Positions 36,706 to 46,002 are shown, counted from the stretch's first letter. The stretch: DNA of 64,000 bases from Flavobacteriaceae bacterium UBA1903 (GCA_002337605.1 DDGL01000008.1:62001-126000), one strand, 5' to 3'. A program made the numbers and translations. The notes: generated from the sequence alone by a model not told the origin.

Positions 36706-37759
36706 TTTCCTCTTCATCTAAGGCATTCCATCCCCGAGCTATCAATTCAATTTTGGTATTGGCTCTGGTAATTAGATGCATTCCTTCATTTTCTTTTGTG
36801 ATATGACCAATTACCGACAGGTGCGGATTGGCTTGAATTTTTGGAAAATCCTCGGTCGCTACGGTGAACAAGAGTTCATAATCTTCCCCGCCACTTAAAG
36901 CAATGGTTGTACTATCCATGTTAAATTCTTCACAGGTTGAGATTACCTGCGGGTCCAACGGTATTTTATCTTCATATAGATTACACCCAACATTAGAGCT
37001 TTTACAAATATGAATAATTTCGCTGGAGAGTCCATCGCTAATATCTATCATTGCTGTAGGCTGCACGTCTAGCTCGGCGAGCAACACCGGAATGTCTTTT
37101 CTGGCTTCAGGTTTTAATTGTCTTTCAATTAAATAAGTATAGTTTTCTAGATCAGGCTGTGCGTTTGGGTTTACTTTAAAAACCTGTCGCTCGCGTTCCA
37201 ACACCTGAAGACCCAGATACGCAGCTCCCAGATCTCCCGAAACCACCAGCAAGTCATTCTCTTTTGCGCCGCTTCGGTACGTAATTTTATCTGAAGCCAC
37301 CTCACCAATTGCTGTAATACTTATAATTAATCCAGCTGTTGAAGATGTAGTATCACCTCCTATTACATCAATTTTATACAACTCGGCTGCAGTTTGTATC
37401 CCAGCGTATAATTCTTCCATAGCTTCTACCGGAAAGCGATTAGATACCGCCACGGAAACGGTAATTTGTTTTGCCGTTGCGTTCATAGCAAATACATCGG
37501 ACAAGTTTACCATGACAGCTTTATATCCCAAATGTTTTAAAGGCATGTAAGAAAGGTCGAAATGCACGCCTTCCACCAACATATCTGTAGTAACCACCAG
37601 TTGTTTGTTCTCTTCTGAAGTAATCACAGCAGCATCGTCACCAATACCTTTAATAGTGGTTTCGTGTTGTATGCTGAAATGTTTGGTAAGATGATCAATG
37701 AGTCCAAATTCACCTAAAGAGGAAATGGGTGTAGTGCTAGTATCTTTATTGTCGAACAT
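36695..37759 (-). CDS. thiL: thiamine-monophosphate kinase
   Basis: From the ATG at 37759 the product is 354 residues. It phosphorylates thiamine monophosphate to the active diphosphate cofactor. Visible motifs include LGEFGLIDHL, the metal site GIGDDAAVI, TTDMLVEGVHFDL, VIGGDTTSS, ISDGLSSEI and SGGEDYELLF. The frame continues to 37801, but that adds 14 residues not seen in the family, so the later ATG is preferred. Confidence 0.94.
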   Translation of the reverse strand: MFDNKDTSTTPISSLGEFGLIDHLTKHFSIQHETTIKGIGDDAAVITSEENKQLVVTTDMLVEGVHFDLSYMPLKHLGYKAVMVNLSDVFAMNATAKQITVSVAVSNRFPVEAMEELYAGIQTAAELYKIDVIGGDTTSSTAGLIISITAIGEVASDKITYRSGAKENDLLVVSGDLGAAYLGLQVLERERQVFKVNPNAQPDLENYTYLIERQLKPEARKDIPVLLAELDVQPTAMIDISDGLSSEIIHICKSSNVGCNLYEDKIPLDPQVISTCEEFNMDSTTIALSGGEDYELLFTVATEDFPKIQANPHLSVIGHITKENEGMHLITRANTKIELIARGWNALDEEETTA

Positions 37760-37884
37760 AGTTACAGTTTTGGGTGTTTGAATGCAAAAATACGGCTTCA
37801 TTTATAAACCACGACTGCTATTGGTTGTATTTTAAGATTACTAGGAGTACATTAGACCTCCATTAATTATTTAAATCACAGGTT

Positions 37885-39141
37885 ATGAAAAAAATTATTT
37901 TACTACTCGGTATCGTTTTTTGTTTTACTATGTGTAGTGATGACGATTCTCTCATAGCAGAAGATCCCGGTGATATAGAAAATGGCCCTATGGATGATGA
38001 CCCTATGGATGGAGACCCACCACCAGCAGAATTTATACTTCCAGCTCCTTGCGATGGGGGTTTGGCTGGCGGTGTTTACCCATGTAACAATATAGATTTA
38101 ATATACAGATTTAGTCTTAGCGACCTAGATGCTTCCAGAGGAAATGATTGCTGGGGCTGGACAGACCCTTCAAACGGGAACGAATATGCGCTCATAGGGG
38201 TAGATAACGGTACAGCATTCATAGACATTTCAGATCCTACAGCTCCTGTTTACTTAGGTAAATTAGAAACTGAAACTTCTGCTAGTAACTGGAGAGATAT
38301 TAAAGTATATCTAAACCACGCATTTATTGTAAGTGAAGCAGCGGGTCATGGTATGCAGGTGTTTGACCTTACTAAATTAAGAGATGTTCCAAATCCCCCA
38401 GACAGTTTTAGAACAGATGCTGTTTACACTGGATTTGGGAATGCACACAACCTTGTTATTAATGAAGATACGGGGTATGCATATGCCGTAGGAACCTCCA
38501 CTTTTAATGGTGGTCCACATTTTATAAACATACAAAACCCTACAAACCCTGTTGCTGCAGGCGGTTATAGTATGGGAGACTACAGTCACGATGCTCAGGT
38601 AGTCACCTACAATGGGCCAGACACAGAACACCAGGGAAAGGAAATTTTAATTGGAAGTAATGCCAATAAGATTGTAATCGTAGATATCACAGATAAATCG
38701 AACCCGCTGGAGATTGCTTCCATAACCTACCCTCAAACAGGCTATACACATCAAGGATGGTTTACAGAGGACCAAAAATATTTTATCCTGGGAGACGAAC
38801 TGGATGAACTGGATTTTGGTTTAAACTCCAGAACTTTGGTTTTTGATTTTTCAGACCTGGAAAACCCGACCCTGTTTATGCAATATGCAGGGCCTACACC
38901 AGCTATAGACCATAATGGGTATGTACTTGGTAATTCCTATTATTTATCCAACTACACAGCCGGACTACGCATTTTAAGTATCGCCGATGGAACTTTAAGT
39001 GAAACGGCTTTTTTCGACACCTTCCCAGGCAACAACAATGCATCTTTTAACGGAGCCTGGAGTGTCTTTCCTTATTTTGAAAGTGGCCATATTATAATAA
39101 GTGATATTGATACTGGATTTTATTTAGTGAAGCCGAATTAA
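37885..39141 (+). CDS. choice-of-anchor-B (LVIVD) propeller lipoprotein
   Basis: The 418-residue product has a lipobox (CFTMC, Cys17), an acidic Asp/Pro-rich spacer (residues 19-50), and a beta-propeller with the family signatures WGWTDPSNGNEYALIG, GHGMQVFDL, AHNLVINEDTGYAY, YSHDAQVV, YTHQGWFTED and IDHNGY. His145, His155, His188, His235, His289 and His343 are also present in both downstream paralogues. It lacks a T9SS sorting domain and is anchored by lipid instead. It is the first of three tandem paralogues beside MbnP- and MbnH-like genes. Confidence 0.88.
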   Translation: MKKIILLLGIVFCFTMCSDDDSLIAEDPGDIENGPMDDDPMDGDPPPAEFILPAPCDGGLAGGVYPCNNIDLIYRFSLSDLDASRGNDCWGWTDPSNGNEYALIGVDNGTAFIDISDPTAPVYLGKLETETSASNWRDIKVYLNHAFIVSEAAGHGMQVFDLTKLRDVPNPPDSFRTDAVYTGFGNAHNLVINEDTGYAYAVGTSTFNGGPHFINIQNPTNPVAAGGYSMGDYSHDAQVVTYNGPDTEHQGKEILIGSNANKIVIVDITDKSNPLEIASITYPQTGYTHQGWFTEDQKYFILGDELDELDFGLNSRTLVFDFSDLENPTLFMQYAGPTPAIDHNGYVLGNSYYLSNYTAGLRILSIADGTLSETAFFDTFPGNNNASFNGAWSVFPYFESGHIIISDIDTGFYLVKPN

Positions 39142-39144
39142 TGC

Positions 39145-39165
39145 TATATTTGCAAAAGTTTGCAA
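39145..39165 (+). promoter_or_regulatory. -7-like box and TTGCAAA inverted repeat
   Basis: TATATTTG matches the -7 consensus just after the stop of the first LVIVD gene. It overlaps a 7-base inverted repeat, TTGCAAA and TTTGCAA, separated by AG (39150-39165). It may be promoter plus operator for the 39276 gene; the leader would then be over 100 bases. Confidence 0.35.
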
Positions 39166-39275
39166 TAAATTGATATAGATTTTACGAAAAGTTTAACGTT
39201 TTTTAAATTTTTCAACACAATTTATATTTTTTTCTTACGTTTCAAAATCTTAAACATAACCTTATTTATCTACTT

Positions 39276-41192
39276 ATGAAGCATTTTTTACTTTCAAGTT
39301 TTTTACTTTTCACCGTTATTTCAATTGCTCAAACACCTTGTTCGGGCGGATCTGCAGGTCCATATCCTTGCAATGGGTATGACCTTCAAAGTGCCATCAA
39401 TCTTGGAACTATGAGTGCTAATGCAGGAAATGATTCATGGGGCTGGACGGACCCTGCCAATGGTAATGAATATGCGTTAGTAGGATTAGACAATGGAACC
39501 GCATTTATTAATATAAGCAACCCTACCAGTCCTGTTTACTTAGGAAAACTTCCTACACATACCAGCTCAAGTACCTGGAGAGATATTAAAGTATACAACA
39601 ACCATGCGTTTGTTGTAAGTGAAGCAGGGGGTCACGGAATGCAGGTTTTTGACCTTACACGCCTTCGAACTGTAACCTCTCCTCCGGTTACATTTACTGA
39701 GGATGCACATTTCGGCGGTTTTGGAAGTGCTCATAATATTGTTATAAATGAAGAAACAGGATATGCGTATCCAGTTGGAGCAAACGATTTTAACGGTGGT
39801 CCTATCTTTATTAATATCCAAAACCCATTAAATCCTGTTCAGGAAGGTGGTTATGGTATGGATAGCTATAGTCACGATGCGCAAATTGTAACCTATTGTG
39901 GTCCTGACCCAGACTACAACGGTAGAGAAATTTTAATTGGTAGTAATGAAGACGAAGTAATTATAGCTGATATTACCGATAAATCCAACCCGGTTGGTAT
40001 TTCTTCCATTACCTATCCAAATACGTCCTATACGCACCAAGGATGGTTTACTGAAGACCAGAGCTTCTTTATTCTTGGAGATGAAATAGATGAACTGGAC
40101 AATGGTTTTAATACACGTAATATTGTTTTCGACTTAACAGACTTAGACAATCCATCGTTAAGCTTTGAATATACCGGCCCCACTGAAGCCATAGACCACA
40201 ATGGATATACAAGAGGAACAAAATTTTATATGGCAAATTATCGTGCCGGACTTCGTGTAATTGACATTACAGACATTGCAAACGGAACTATGACTGAAGA
40301 AGGTTTTTTCGACTCCTATCCAAACAACAACAACGCCAGCTTTAGTGGCGCCTGGAGTGTATATCCTTATTTCGAAAGTGGAAATATTGTGATTAGCGAT
40401 ATTAATAGAGGTTTTCTTCTTGTAAAATCTTCCTCGTATGAAAACACACCTCCCACAGCTGTTTGTGGCACTACTACCATTTCTTTAGATGCCAATGGAG
40501 TTGGAACATTAAACCCAGAAGATCTGGACGGAGGTTCTACAGATAACGCTGGAGAGGTTTATTTCTTGGCTTGCGACAAGTTTTTTGATTGTTCAGACCT
40601 TGGAGATGTTTCCGTAGAACTTGAGGTGTATGACGATTTCGGAAATCGTGCTTTTTGTACAGGAACAGTCACTGTTGTTGACGAGATAGCCCCTTCTCTT
40701 TCGTGTCCTGCAGATGAAATCGTTATGTTTGACGCTGGTGAGAATTTCTATACGCTACCAGATTATGTAGCAGCTGGAGATGTGACAGTCACAGATAACT
40801 GCTCAACAGGTCTTACAATTACTCAGGATTTAGCAGCTGGAACGCAATTAGGAGCAGGGAATTATTTTATTACTTTTGAAAGTACAGACGCTTCTGGCAA
40901 CATAGGATCTTGCACCTTCCAACTTGCTGTGGAAGTGCCTTTAGGGGTTGAAGAAAATGATTTGAATAGTGGATTGGTTTTATTTCCTAATCCAGCAAGC
41001 GATAGGATTACCATTTCTTCTGAAAACACTCCAATTACATCCCTACACGTAGTAGATATGTTAGGAAAACAACTATGGATGGTAGAAAACTTGGAAGTAC
41101 AAAGCATGAACATTGATGTTTCTCAATTTTCAAATGGAATTTACTTTGTCGTAGTAAACAACCAGGTGTCTAAGAAAATCATTAAAAAATAG
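39276..41192 (+). CDS. choice-of-anchor-B (LVIVD) propeller protein with HYR domains and T9SS sorting domain
   Basis: The 638-residue protein has a signal peptide ending ISIAQ (residues 15-19) and a propeller (about 20-387) closely matching its neighbours. Its invariant histidines are at 110, 120, 153, 200, 254 and 308. A linker with a KFFDCSD segment, a HYR-like Ig domain (APSLSCPADEIVMFD to CTFQL, about 475-550) and a T9SS type A sorting domain (LFPNPASDRITISS, ending KKIIKK) follow. It should be surface-exposed. A 104-base part of the gene is 95 percent identical to the next paralogue. Confidence 0.9.
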   Translation: MKHFLLSSFLLFTVISIAQTPCSGGSAGPYPCNGYDLQSAINLGTMSANAGNDSWGWTDPANGNEYALVGLDNGTAFINISNPTSPVYLGKLPTHTSSSTWRDIKVYNNHAFVVSEAGGHGMQVFDLTRLRTVTSPPVTFTEDAHFGGFGSAHNIVINEETGYAYPVGANDFNGGPIFINIQNPLNPVQEGGYGMDSYSHDAQIVTYCGPDPDYNGREILIGSNEDEVIIADITDKSNPVGISSITYPNTSYTHQGWFTEDQSFFILGDEIDELDNGFNTRNIVFDLTDLDNPSLSFEYTGPTEAIDHNGYTRGTKFYMANYRAGLRVIDITDIANGTMTEEGFFDSYPNNNNASFSGAWSVYPYFESGNIVISDINRGFLLVKSSSYENTPPTAVCGTTTISLDANGVGTLNPEDLDGGSTDNAGEVYFLACDKFFDCSDLGDVSVELEVYDDFGNRAFCTGTVTVVDEIAPSLSCPADEIVMFDAGENFYTLPDYVAAGDVTVTDNCSTGLTITQDLAAGTQLGAGNYFITFESTDASGNIGSCTFQLAVEVPLGVEENDLNSGLVLFPNPASDRITISSENTPITSLHVVDMLGKQLWMVENLEVQSMNIDVSQFSNGIYFVVVNNQVSKKIIKK

Positions 41193-41230
41193 TAAGCAGC
41201 ACCGTATAATTTCGACGTATAAATAATTGT

Positions 41231-41272
41231 AGTGCTAATTGCTTTGTGAACACATAACAATTAGCACTTTTT
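41231..41272 (+). terminator. hairpin terminator
   Basis: Perfect 11-base arms AGTGCTAATTG and CAATTAGCACT with a 16-base loop end in TTTTT, right behind the second LVIVD gene. It separates that gene from the operon starting at 41305. Confidence 0.75.
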
Positions 41273-41304
41273 AATTACTTTTAAGGCTCTAACAATCATC
41301 TGTT

Positions 41305-42729
41305 ATGAAAAAAATTATTTTCCTTATTTTATGCAGTATCACCACCATGTTTTATGCCCAAACTCCCTGTATAGGAAATCTGGCAGATGGATTTCCGTGT
41401 GACAATTACGATTTACAATCCCGTATAACCCCGGGACAAATGAGTGCAGAATTTGCAAATGATTCGTGGGGGTGGGTAGACCCAGAGAATGGCACTGAAT
41501 ATGCCCTTATAGGATTAAGTAACGGAACTGCTTTTATTGACATATCAGACCCTGTGAACCCTGTATATCTTGGTAAACTCCCTACACATACCAGCTCAAG
41601 TACCTGGAGAGATGTTAAAGTTTATAATAACCATGCGTTTGTTGTAAGTGAAGCAGGGGGACACGGAATGCAGGTTTTTGACCTAACCAGACTAAGAAAT
41701 GTAGCAAACCCGCCAGAAACATTTACCGAAGATGCGCATTTTGATGGTTTTGGAAGTGCCCATAACATAGTAATTAATGAAGAAACTGGCTATGCATACG
41801 GTGTTGGAGCCACTACTTTTAGTGGTGGAATACACTTTGTAAATATTCAGGACCCAACCAATCCTATTGACGCGGGAGGATATGCAGCAGATGGATATAC
41901 TCATGATGCACAAGTGGTTATTTATGATGGCCCCGATACTGAGCATACAGGAAAAGAGATCTTTCTTGGAAGTAATGGAGATTTTGGACCTAACAACAAA
42001 ATTGTAGTTATAGATATTTCAGATAAAAATAACCCACAACACATTTCAGAAATGACGTATCCAGATATGGTTTACGCACATCAGGGATGGTTTACAGAAG
42101 ACAAAAATTATTTTCTATTAGGAGACGAAGCCGATGAAAGTGATTCTGGCTTTAATACCAGAACTGTTATATTTGATGTCTCAGACCTTGATAACCCTAC
42201 ACTTCATTTTGAATTTTTTGGGACAACTGCCGCAATAGACCACAATGGGTATGTAGTAGGCGATAAATTTTTTATGGCAGCCTACAATGCAGGAATTAGA
42301 GTTTTAGACATTAGTGATATTGCCAATCAAAACATCTCAGAATACGGGTATTTTGACACATTCCCAAGCAACAATCAAGCTGGTTTTAGCGGCGCGTGGA
42401 ATGTTTATCCTTTTTTCTCAAGTAGAAATATAGTGATTAGTGGCGATGCCGGATTTACATTAGTAAAAGATCCCAATGAACTGTCTGTAGAAGAACAAAA
42501 TACAGAAAATTTCGTTCTGTATCCTAATCCAGCAGACCAAAGCTTTAGCATACAAGCTGCAGGGAATACAATAACTTCTCTTAGAATTTTTAATGTTCTG
42601 GGACAACAAGTGCTACAACAAAACATAAACGACCTTCCTAGCATTACTGTTTCAATAAACCAGTTAACCCCTGGAATATATGTCGTTAACATTAACAATA
42701 CAACAAGTCATAAATTAATAGTTAAGTAA
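41305..42729 (+). CDS. choice-of-anchor-B (LVIVD) propeller protein with T9SS sorting domain
   Basis: The 474-residue protein has a signal peptide ending MFYAQ. Its propeller follows the family pattern, with invariant histidines at 110, 120, 153, 200, 259 and 313, plus SNGDFGPNNK as a short insert. It goes straight to a T9SS type A sorting domain (LYPNPADQSFSIQ, ending SHKLIVK). The next gene begins 2 bases after its stop, so it heads an operon with the propeller lipoprotein, MbnP-like and MbnH-like genes. Confidence 0.9.
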   Translation: MKKIIFLILCSITTMFYAQTPCIGNLADGFPCDNYDLQSRITPGQMSAEFANDSWGWVDPENGTEYALIGLSNGTAFIDISDPVNPVYLGKLPTHTSSSTWRDVKVYNNHAFVVSEAGGHGMQVFDLTRLRNVANPPETFTEDAHFDGFGSAHNIVINEETGYAYGVGATTFSGGIHFVNIQDPTNPIDAGGYAADGYTHDAQVVIYDGPDTEHTGKEIFLGSNGDFGPNNKIVVIDISDKNNPQHISEMTYPDMVYAHQGWFTEDKNYFLLGDEADESDSGFNTRTVIFDVSDLDNPTLHFEFFGTTAAIDHNGYVVGDKFFMAAYNAGIRVLDISDIANQNISEYGYFDTFPSNNQAGFSGAWNVYPFFSSRNIVISGDAGFTLVKDPNELSVEEQNTENFVLYPNPADQSFSIQAAGNTITSLRIFNVLGQQVLQQNINDLPSITVSINQLTPGIYVVNINNTTSHKLIVK

Positions 42730-42731
42730 TT

Positions 42732-44114
42732 ATGCTTTCATTAAAAAAAATTATACTTCCTCTTTTCTTTCTTTCATTTTTTGCGTTTGTCGCCTGTAGT
42801 GAAGATGAGGCTCCTGTGGAAGAAACCCAGGAAGATGATGGCGAAGATGAAGAAAATCCTGTTGAACTTACTCTAAATATTGCTTTTGCAAAAAACCTGG
42901 GAGGAAGTGATCTCGATGATGGAGCTGCTATTTTACAAGCATCCGATGGAGGTTTTGTTATGGTAGGTTCTACAAAAAGTACAGATGGAGATATTACCGA
43001 CAAGACAGCCGATGATACAGATGTCTGGATTTTAAAAACCGATGCCCAGGGCACTACACAGTGGAGCAAAACCTATGGAGGGTCCGGAGACGACGAAGGT
43101 ACGAGCATTAAAAAAACAAATGACGGCGGGTATGTAATCTCGGCAGTTACCCGAAGTAACGATGGAGATATTATGTCTGGAAATGCTGGCTTTAATGATA
43201 TGTGGGTTTTCAAAATTTCCAGTTCAGGAACATTACTATGGGAAAAGACCTATGGCTATTCCGGTAACGAGGTTGCCTACAATGTGATAACAACTTCAGA
43301 CGGCGGCTATTTGCTTCTGGGTGTTCTGGATGTAACAGCAAGCGGTGGGGAAGGCAACGTAGGACGCTCCAGCAACAGCCATGCAGGAGGGGATTACTGG
43401 GTTCTTAAACTGGATAGCGAAGGAGAAAGAATATGGAGTCGCTACTATGGAGGAACCTTCACAGACACGGCTTACGATGCTGTAGAAACACCTTCAGGTG
43501 GGTTTATTATTACGGGAACTTCAGACAGCCAGGATGTAGACATTAGCTCAAACATTGGAGAATATGATTACTGGATTCTTAATATTAATGCAAATGGAGA
43601 TATTATCTGGAAGAAAAATTTTGGAGGTAGCGAAATAGATTTAGTGTACGCTATGACTAAAACACTGGATGGAAATTATTTGCTGGTTGGAGACACCAGA
43701 AGTAATGACGTAAACATTCAAAATTTAATTGGAAACGCAGACGTTTGGGCAGTGAAGTTTAACGAGGCTGGCTCCATCCTATGGGCTAAGACCTATGGCG
43801 GCACTCAATTTGAGTCTGCGAGAGATGTGGTCGCACTTTCAGACGGTTCTTTTGCAATAGTTTCTTCAAGCCGAAGTAGCGATGTAGATGTATCCGATAA
43901 TTACGGAGTAAACGATGCCTGGCTATTACTAATTGATGAAGATGGTGAAATTTTAGGACAAAAAAATCTAGGAGGAAGTGCCTTAGACTTTGGCGAAGGA
44001 ATTACACAAACTACAGACGGCACTCTGGTGATGACCGGAAGTACCGAAAGTGCCGACGGAGATTTTACCTCCAATAAAGGAAATAAAGATTTATTTTTAA
44101 TAAAAGTTGAATAA
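42732..44114 (+). CDS. seven-repeat beta-propeller lipoprotein
   Basis: The 460-residue product has a lipobox (FAFVAC, Cys18) and an acidic spacer. Seven repeats of about 55 residues follow, each with a GGS or GGT start, a SDGGF-like turn and a closing S-x-DGDI or VDI. The repeats fit a seven-bladed propeller. It is probably anchored in the outer membrane. It is translationally close to both neighbours (2 bases before, 6 bases after), which ties it to the LVIVD and MbnP-like products. No catalytic residues stand out. Confidence 0.82.
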   Translation: MLSLKKIILPLFFLSFFAFVACSEDEAPVEETQEDDGEDEENPVELTLNIAFAKNLGGSDLDDGAAILQASDGGFVMVGSTKSTDGDITDKTADDTDVWILKTDAQGTTQWSKTYGGSGDDEGTSIKKTNDGGYVISAVTRSNDGDIMSGNAGFNDMWVFKISSSGTLLWEKTYGYSGNEVAYNVITTSDGGYLLLGVLDVTASGGEGNVGRSSNSHAGGDYWVLKLDSEGERIWSRYYGGTFTDTAYDAVETPSGGFIITGTSDSQDVDISSNIGEYDYWILNINANGDIIWKKNFGGSEIDLVYAMTKTLDGNYLLVGDTRSNDVNIQNLIGNADVWAVKFNEAGSILWAKTYGGTQFESARDVVALSDGSFAIVSSSRSSDVDVSDNYGVNDAWLLLIDEDGEILGQKNLGGSALDFGEGITQTTDGTLVMTGSTESADGDFTSNKGNKDLFLIKVE

Positions 44115-44120
44115 AAACGA

Positions 44121-44927
44121 ATGAAAAAGATTGTCCTATTAGTATTTGCAGCGACCGTACTATTTGCTTGCAGTAATGACGATAACACACAAGCTGTTGC
44201 AGAAGCAGATCCGGTAACCGTAGACTTTACATTTACACAAAACTGGGATGGAGCGGAAATTACCAATGCAGATTACCAGAACACTACCTATATTAACGCT
44301 AACAATACGCATTTAGAACTATCCAAATTAGTGTATTTAATCTCTGATGTTACTTTTACTGCACAAGATGGAACTGTCTATGATGCTGGAGATTACAACC
44401 TTATTGACGCACGTAACGGAACAAACATTAATTTTACACCTGGAATTGAAATCCTAGAGGGAGATTACAATGTCTCTTTCACCTTTGGATTTGACGATGA
44501 GGATAATGACAAAGCTGGCGGATATCCAGATTTAAACTCTTCAGATGGGTCCTGGTCTGTTCCAATGCCATTGGGTGGAGGTTACCACTATATGCGTATG
44601 GAAGGAACTTTTATGAATGAAATTGCCCAGACTGAAACATTCCAATACCACACTATTAGAGCTAATAAACACACCACACTACCTCCTGGCCCTGGCACAC
44701 TGGAGTTTACTCAGGATACTTCGTTTGTTGTAGATTTGGGAACTATCACAGTGGGAAATACTACTTCAATTGAAGTACAAATGAACGTTGCCGAATGGTT
44801 TAAAAACCCGAACACATGGGATCTTGACATCAACAACTCTGTAATGATGCCAAATTTTGAACTTCAACTGGATATGAATGAAAATGGATCTAACAGCGTA
44901 TTTAGCCTGGGAACCGTTTCACAGTAA
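44121..44927 (+). CDS. MbnP-like copper-binding lipoprotein
   Basis: The 268-residue product is a lipoprotein (lipobox VLFAC, Cys17). It follows the MbnP family layout: DFTFTQNWDGAEI, LSKLVYLISDVTF, GDYNVSFTFGFDDE, GGGYHYMRMEGTF, FQYHTIRANKH and a closing MMPNFELQLDMNEN. Candidate metal ligands are His156, His177, His184 and Met242/243. Trp145, Trp226 and Trp233 are candidates for oxidation. In Methylosinus, MbnP binds copper after MbnH converts a Trp to kynurenine. Here the MbnH-like gene follows 7 bases later. Family assignment is by eye; copper binding is inference. Confidence 0.82.
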   Translation: MKKIVLLVFAATVLFACSNDDNTQAVAEADPVTVDFTFTQNWDGAEITNADYQNTTYINANNTHLELSKLVYLISDVTFTAQDGTVYDAGDYNLIDARNGTNINFTPGIEILEGDYNVSFTFGFDDEDNDKAGGYPDLNSSDGSWSVPMPLGGGYHYMRMEGTFMNEIAQTETFQYHTIRANKHTTLPPGPGTLEFTQDTSFVVDLGTITVGNTTSIEVQMNVAEWFKNPNTWDLDINNSVMMPNFELQLDMNENGSNSVFSLGTVSQ

Positions 44928-44934
44928 AAAATTA

Positions 44935-46002
44935 ATGAAAAAGCTCGGAATTTTTAGTGGTTTGCTTACAGTATTGTTCTTAACCTCATGTAAGGATAGT
45001 GATGATAGTGTGCAATATGTTGCGACTCCAGCCCCATTAGAAATCCCTGCTATTTTTGAAGGTCAAATCCTACCTCCTGTAATTCCCGAAGATAATCCAC
45101 AGACTGTGGAAGGGATTGCTCTAGGTAAAAAACTATTTTTTGACACCCGCCTCTCTGCAGACAATACCTTAGCGTGTGCCTCCTGTCACATGCAACAAGA
45201 AGGTTTTTCAGATTCCCGCCAGTTTAGTGTTGGGATTACAGGAGAGCAAGGGTTCAGAAATTCTATGCCTTTACAGAACCTGGCGTTTAATTATGGAGAA
45301 AAATTTAATTGGGATGGAAGTGCAAACTCTTTGGAAGATCAGATGTTTGAGCCTGTTGTAAACCCAATAGAAATGGCCAATACCTGGCCTGCTGTAGAAA
45401 CAATGCTGCAAGATTCTAACGAGTATCCTGTGCTTTTCGAAGAAGCCTTTGGCACTCAAACCATAGATTCTACGTTAGTGACAAAAGCAATGGCTCAGTT
45501 TGTAAGAACGCTGGTTTCTGCAAACTCACGGTTTGATCAAGCACAATTAGGGCTTATTGAGTTAACTCCCCAGGAACAAAACGGACTGAATGTATTTTTG
45601 GATGAGAGTCGCGGCGATTGTTTTCATTGCCACGGCCTGCCTGCCAATCCGTTATGGACAGATAATGCCTTTCACAACAATGGTTTAGATTCTGAATTTG
45701 ACGATCTGGGACTTGGCAACGTAACTGGAGACCCAAGAGAGTTTGGTCTTTTTAGAAGTCCGTCCCTCCGTAATTTAAAATTTACAGCGCCCTATATGCA
45801 CGACGGACGTTTTGCCACGCTGGATGAAGTAATTGACCATTACAGTGAGGGCCTTGTATTCTCTGAAACGATAGACCCCCTTATGAAAGCCATTAGCGAG
45901 GGTGGCGTACAACTTACCGACGAAGACAAAGCAGATCTTAAAGCCTTTCTCTTATCACTTTCGGACGACTCTTTTATAAACAACCCGGATTTTAGAGAGT
46001 AA
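44935..46002 (+). CDS. dihaem cytochrome c peroxidase/MauG-MbnH family enzyme (lipoprotein)
   Basis: From the ATG at 44935 the product is 355 residues with lipobox VLFLTSC (Cys19). Two haem-c motifs are present, Cys81-His85 (CASCH) and Cys229-His233 (CFHCH), together with the family segment TAPYMHDGRFATLDEVIDHY. Such enzymes are periplasmic peroxidases or, as with MauG and MbnH, make tryptophan-derived modifications on partner proteins. The tight coupling with an MbnP-like gene favours the second role. A start at 44878 would overlap the MbnP-like gene by 50 bases and hide the lipobox. Confidence 0.88.
   Translation: MKKLGIFSGLLTVLFLTSCKDSDDSVQYVATPAPLEIPAIFEGQILPPVIPEDNPQTVEGIALGKKLFFDTRLSADNTLACASCHMQQEGFSDSRQFSVGITGEQGFRNSMPLQNLAFNYGEKFNWDGSANSLEDQMFEPVVNPIEMANTWPAVETMLQDSNEYPVLFEEAFGTQTIDSTLVTKAMAQFVRTLVSANSRFDQAQLGLIELTPQEQNGLNVFLDESRGDCFHCHGLPANPLWTDNAFHNNGLDSEFDDLGLGNVTGDPREFGLFRSPSLRNLKFTAPYMHDGRFATLDEVIDHYSEGLVFSETIDPLMKAISEGGVQLTDEDKADLKAFLLSLSDDSFINNPDFRE

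Noticed and set aside
37760..37801. Extended thiL start
   Set aside because: The 14 extra residues have no counterpart in ThiL proteins and the next ATG fits.
44878..44934. Upstream start for the dihaem enzyme
   Set aside because: It overlaps the MbnP-like gene and hides the lipobox.
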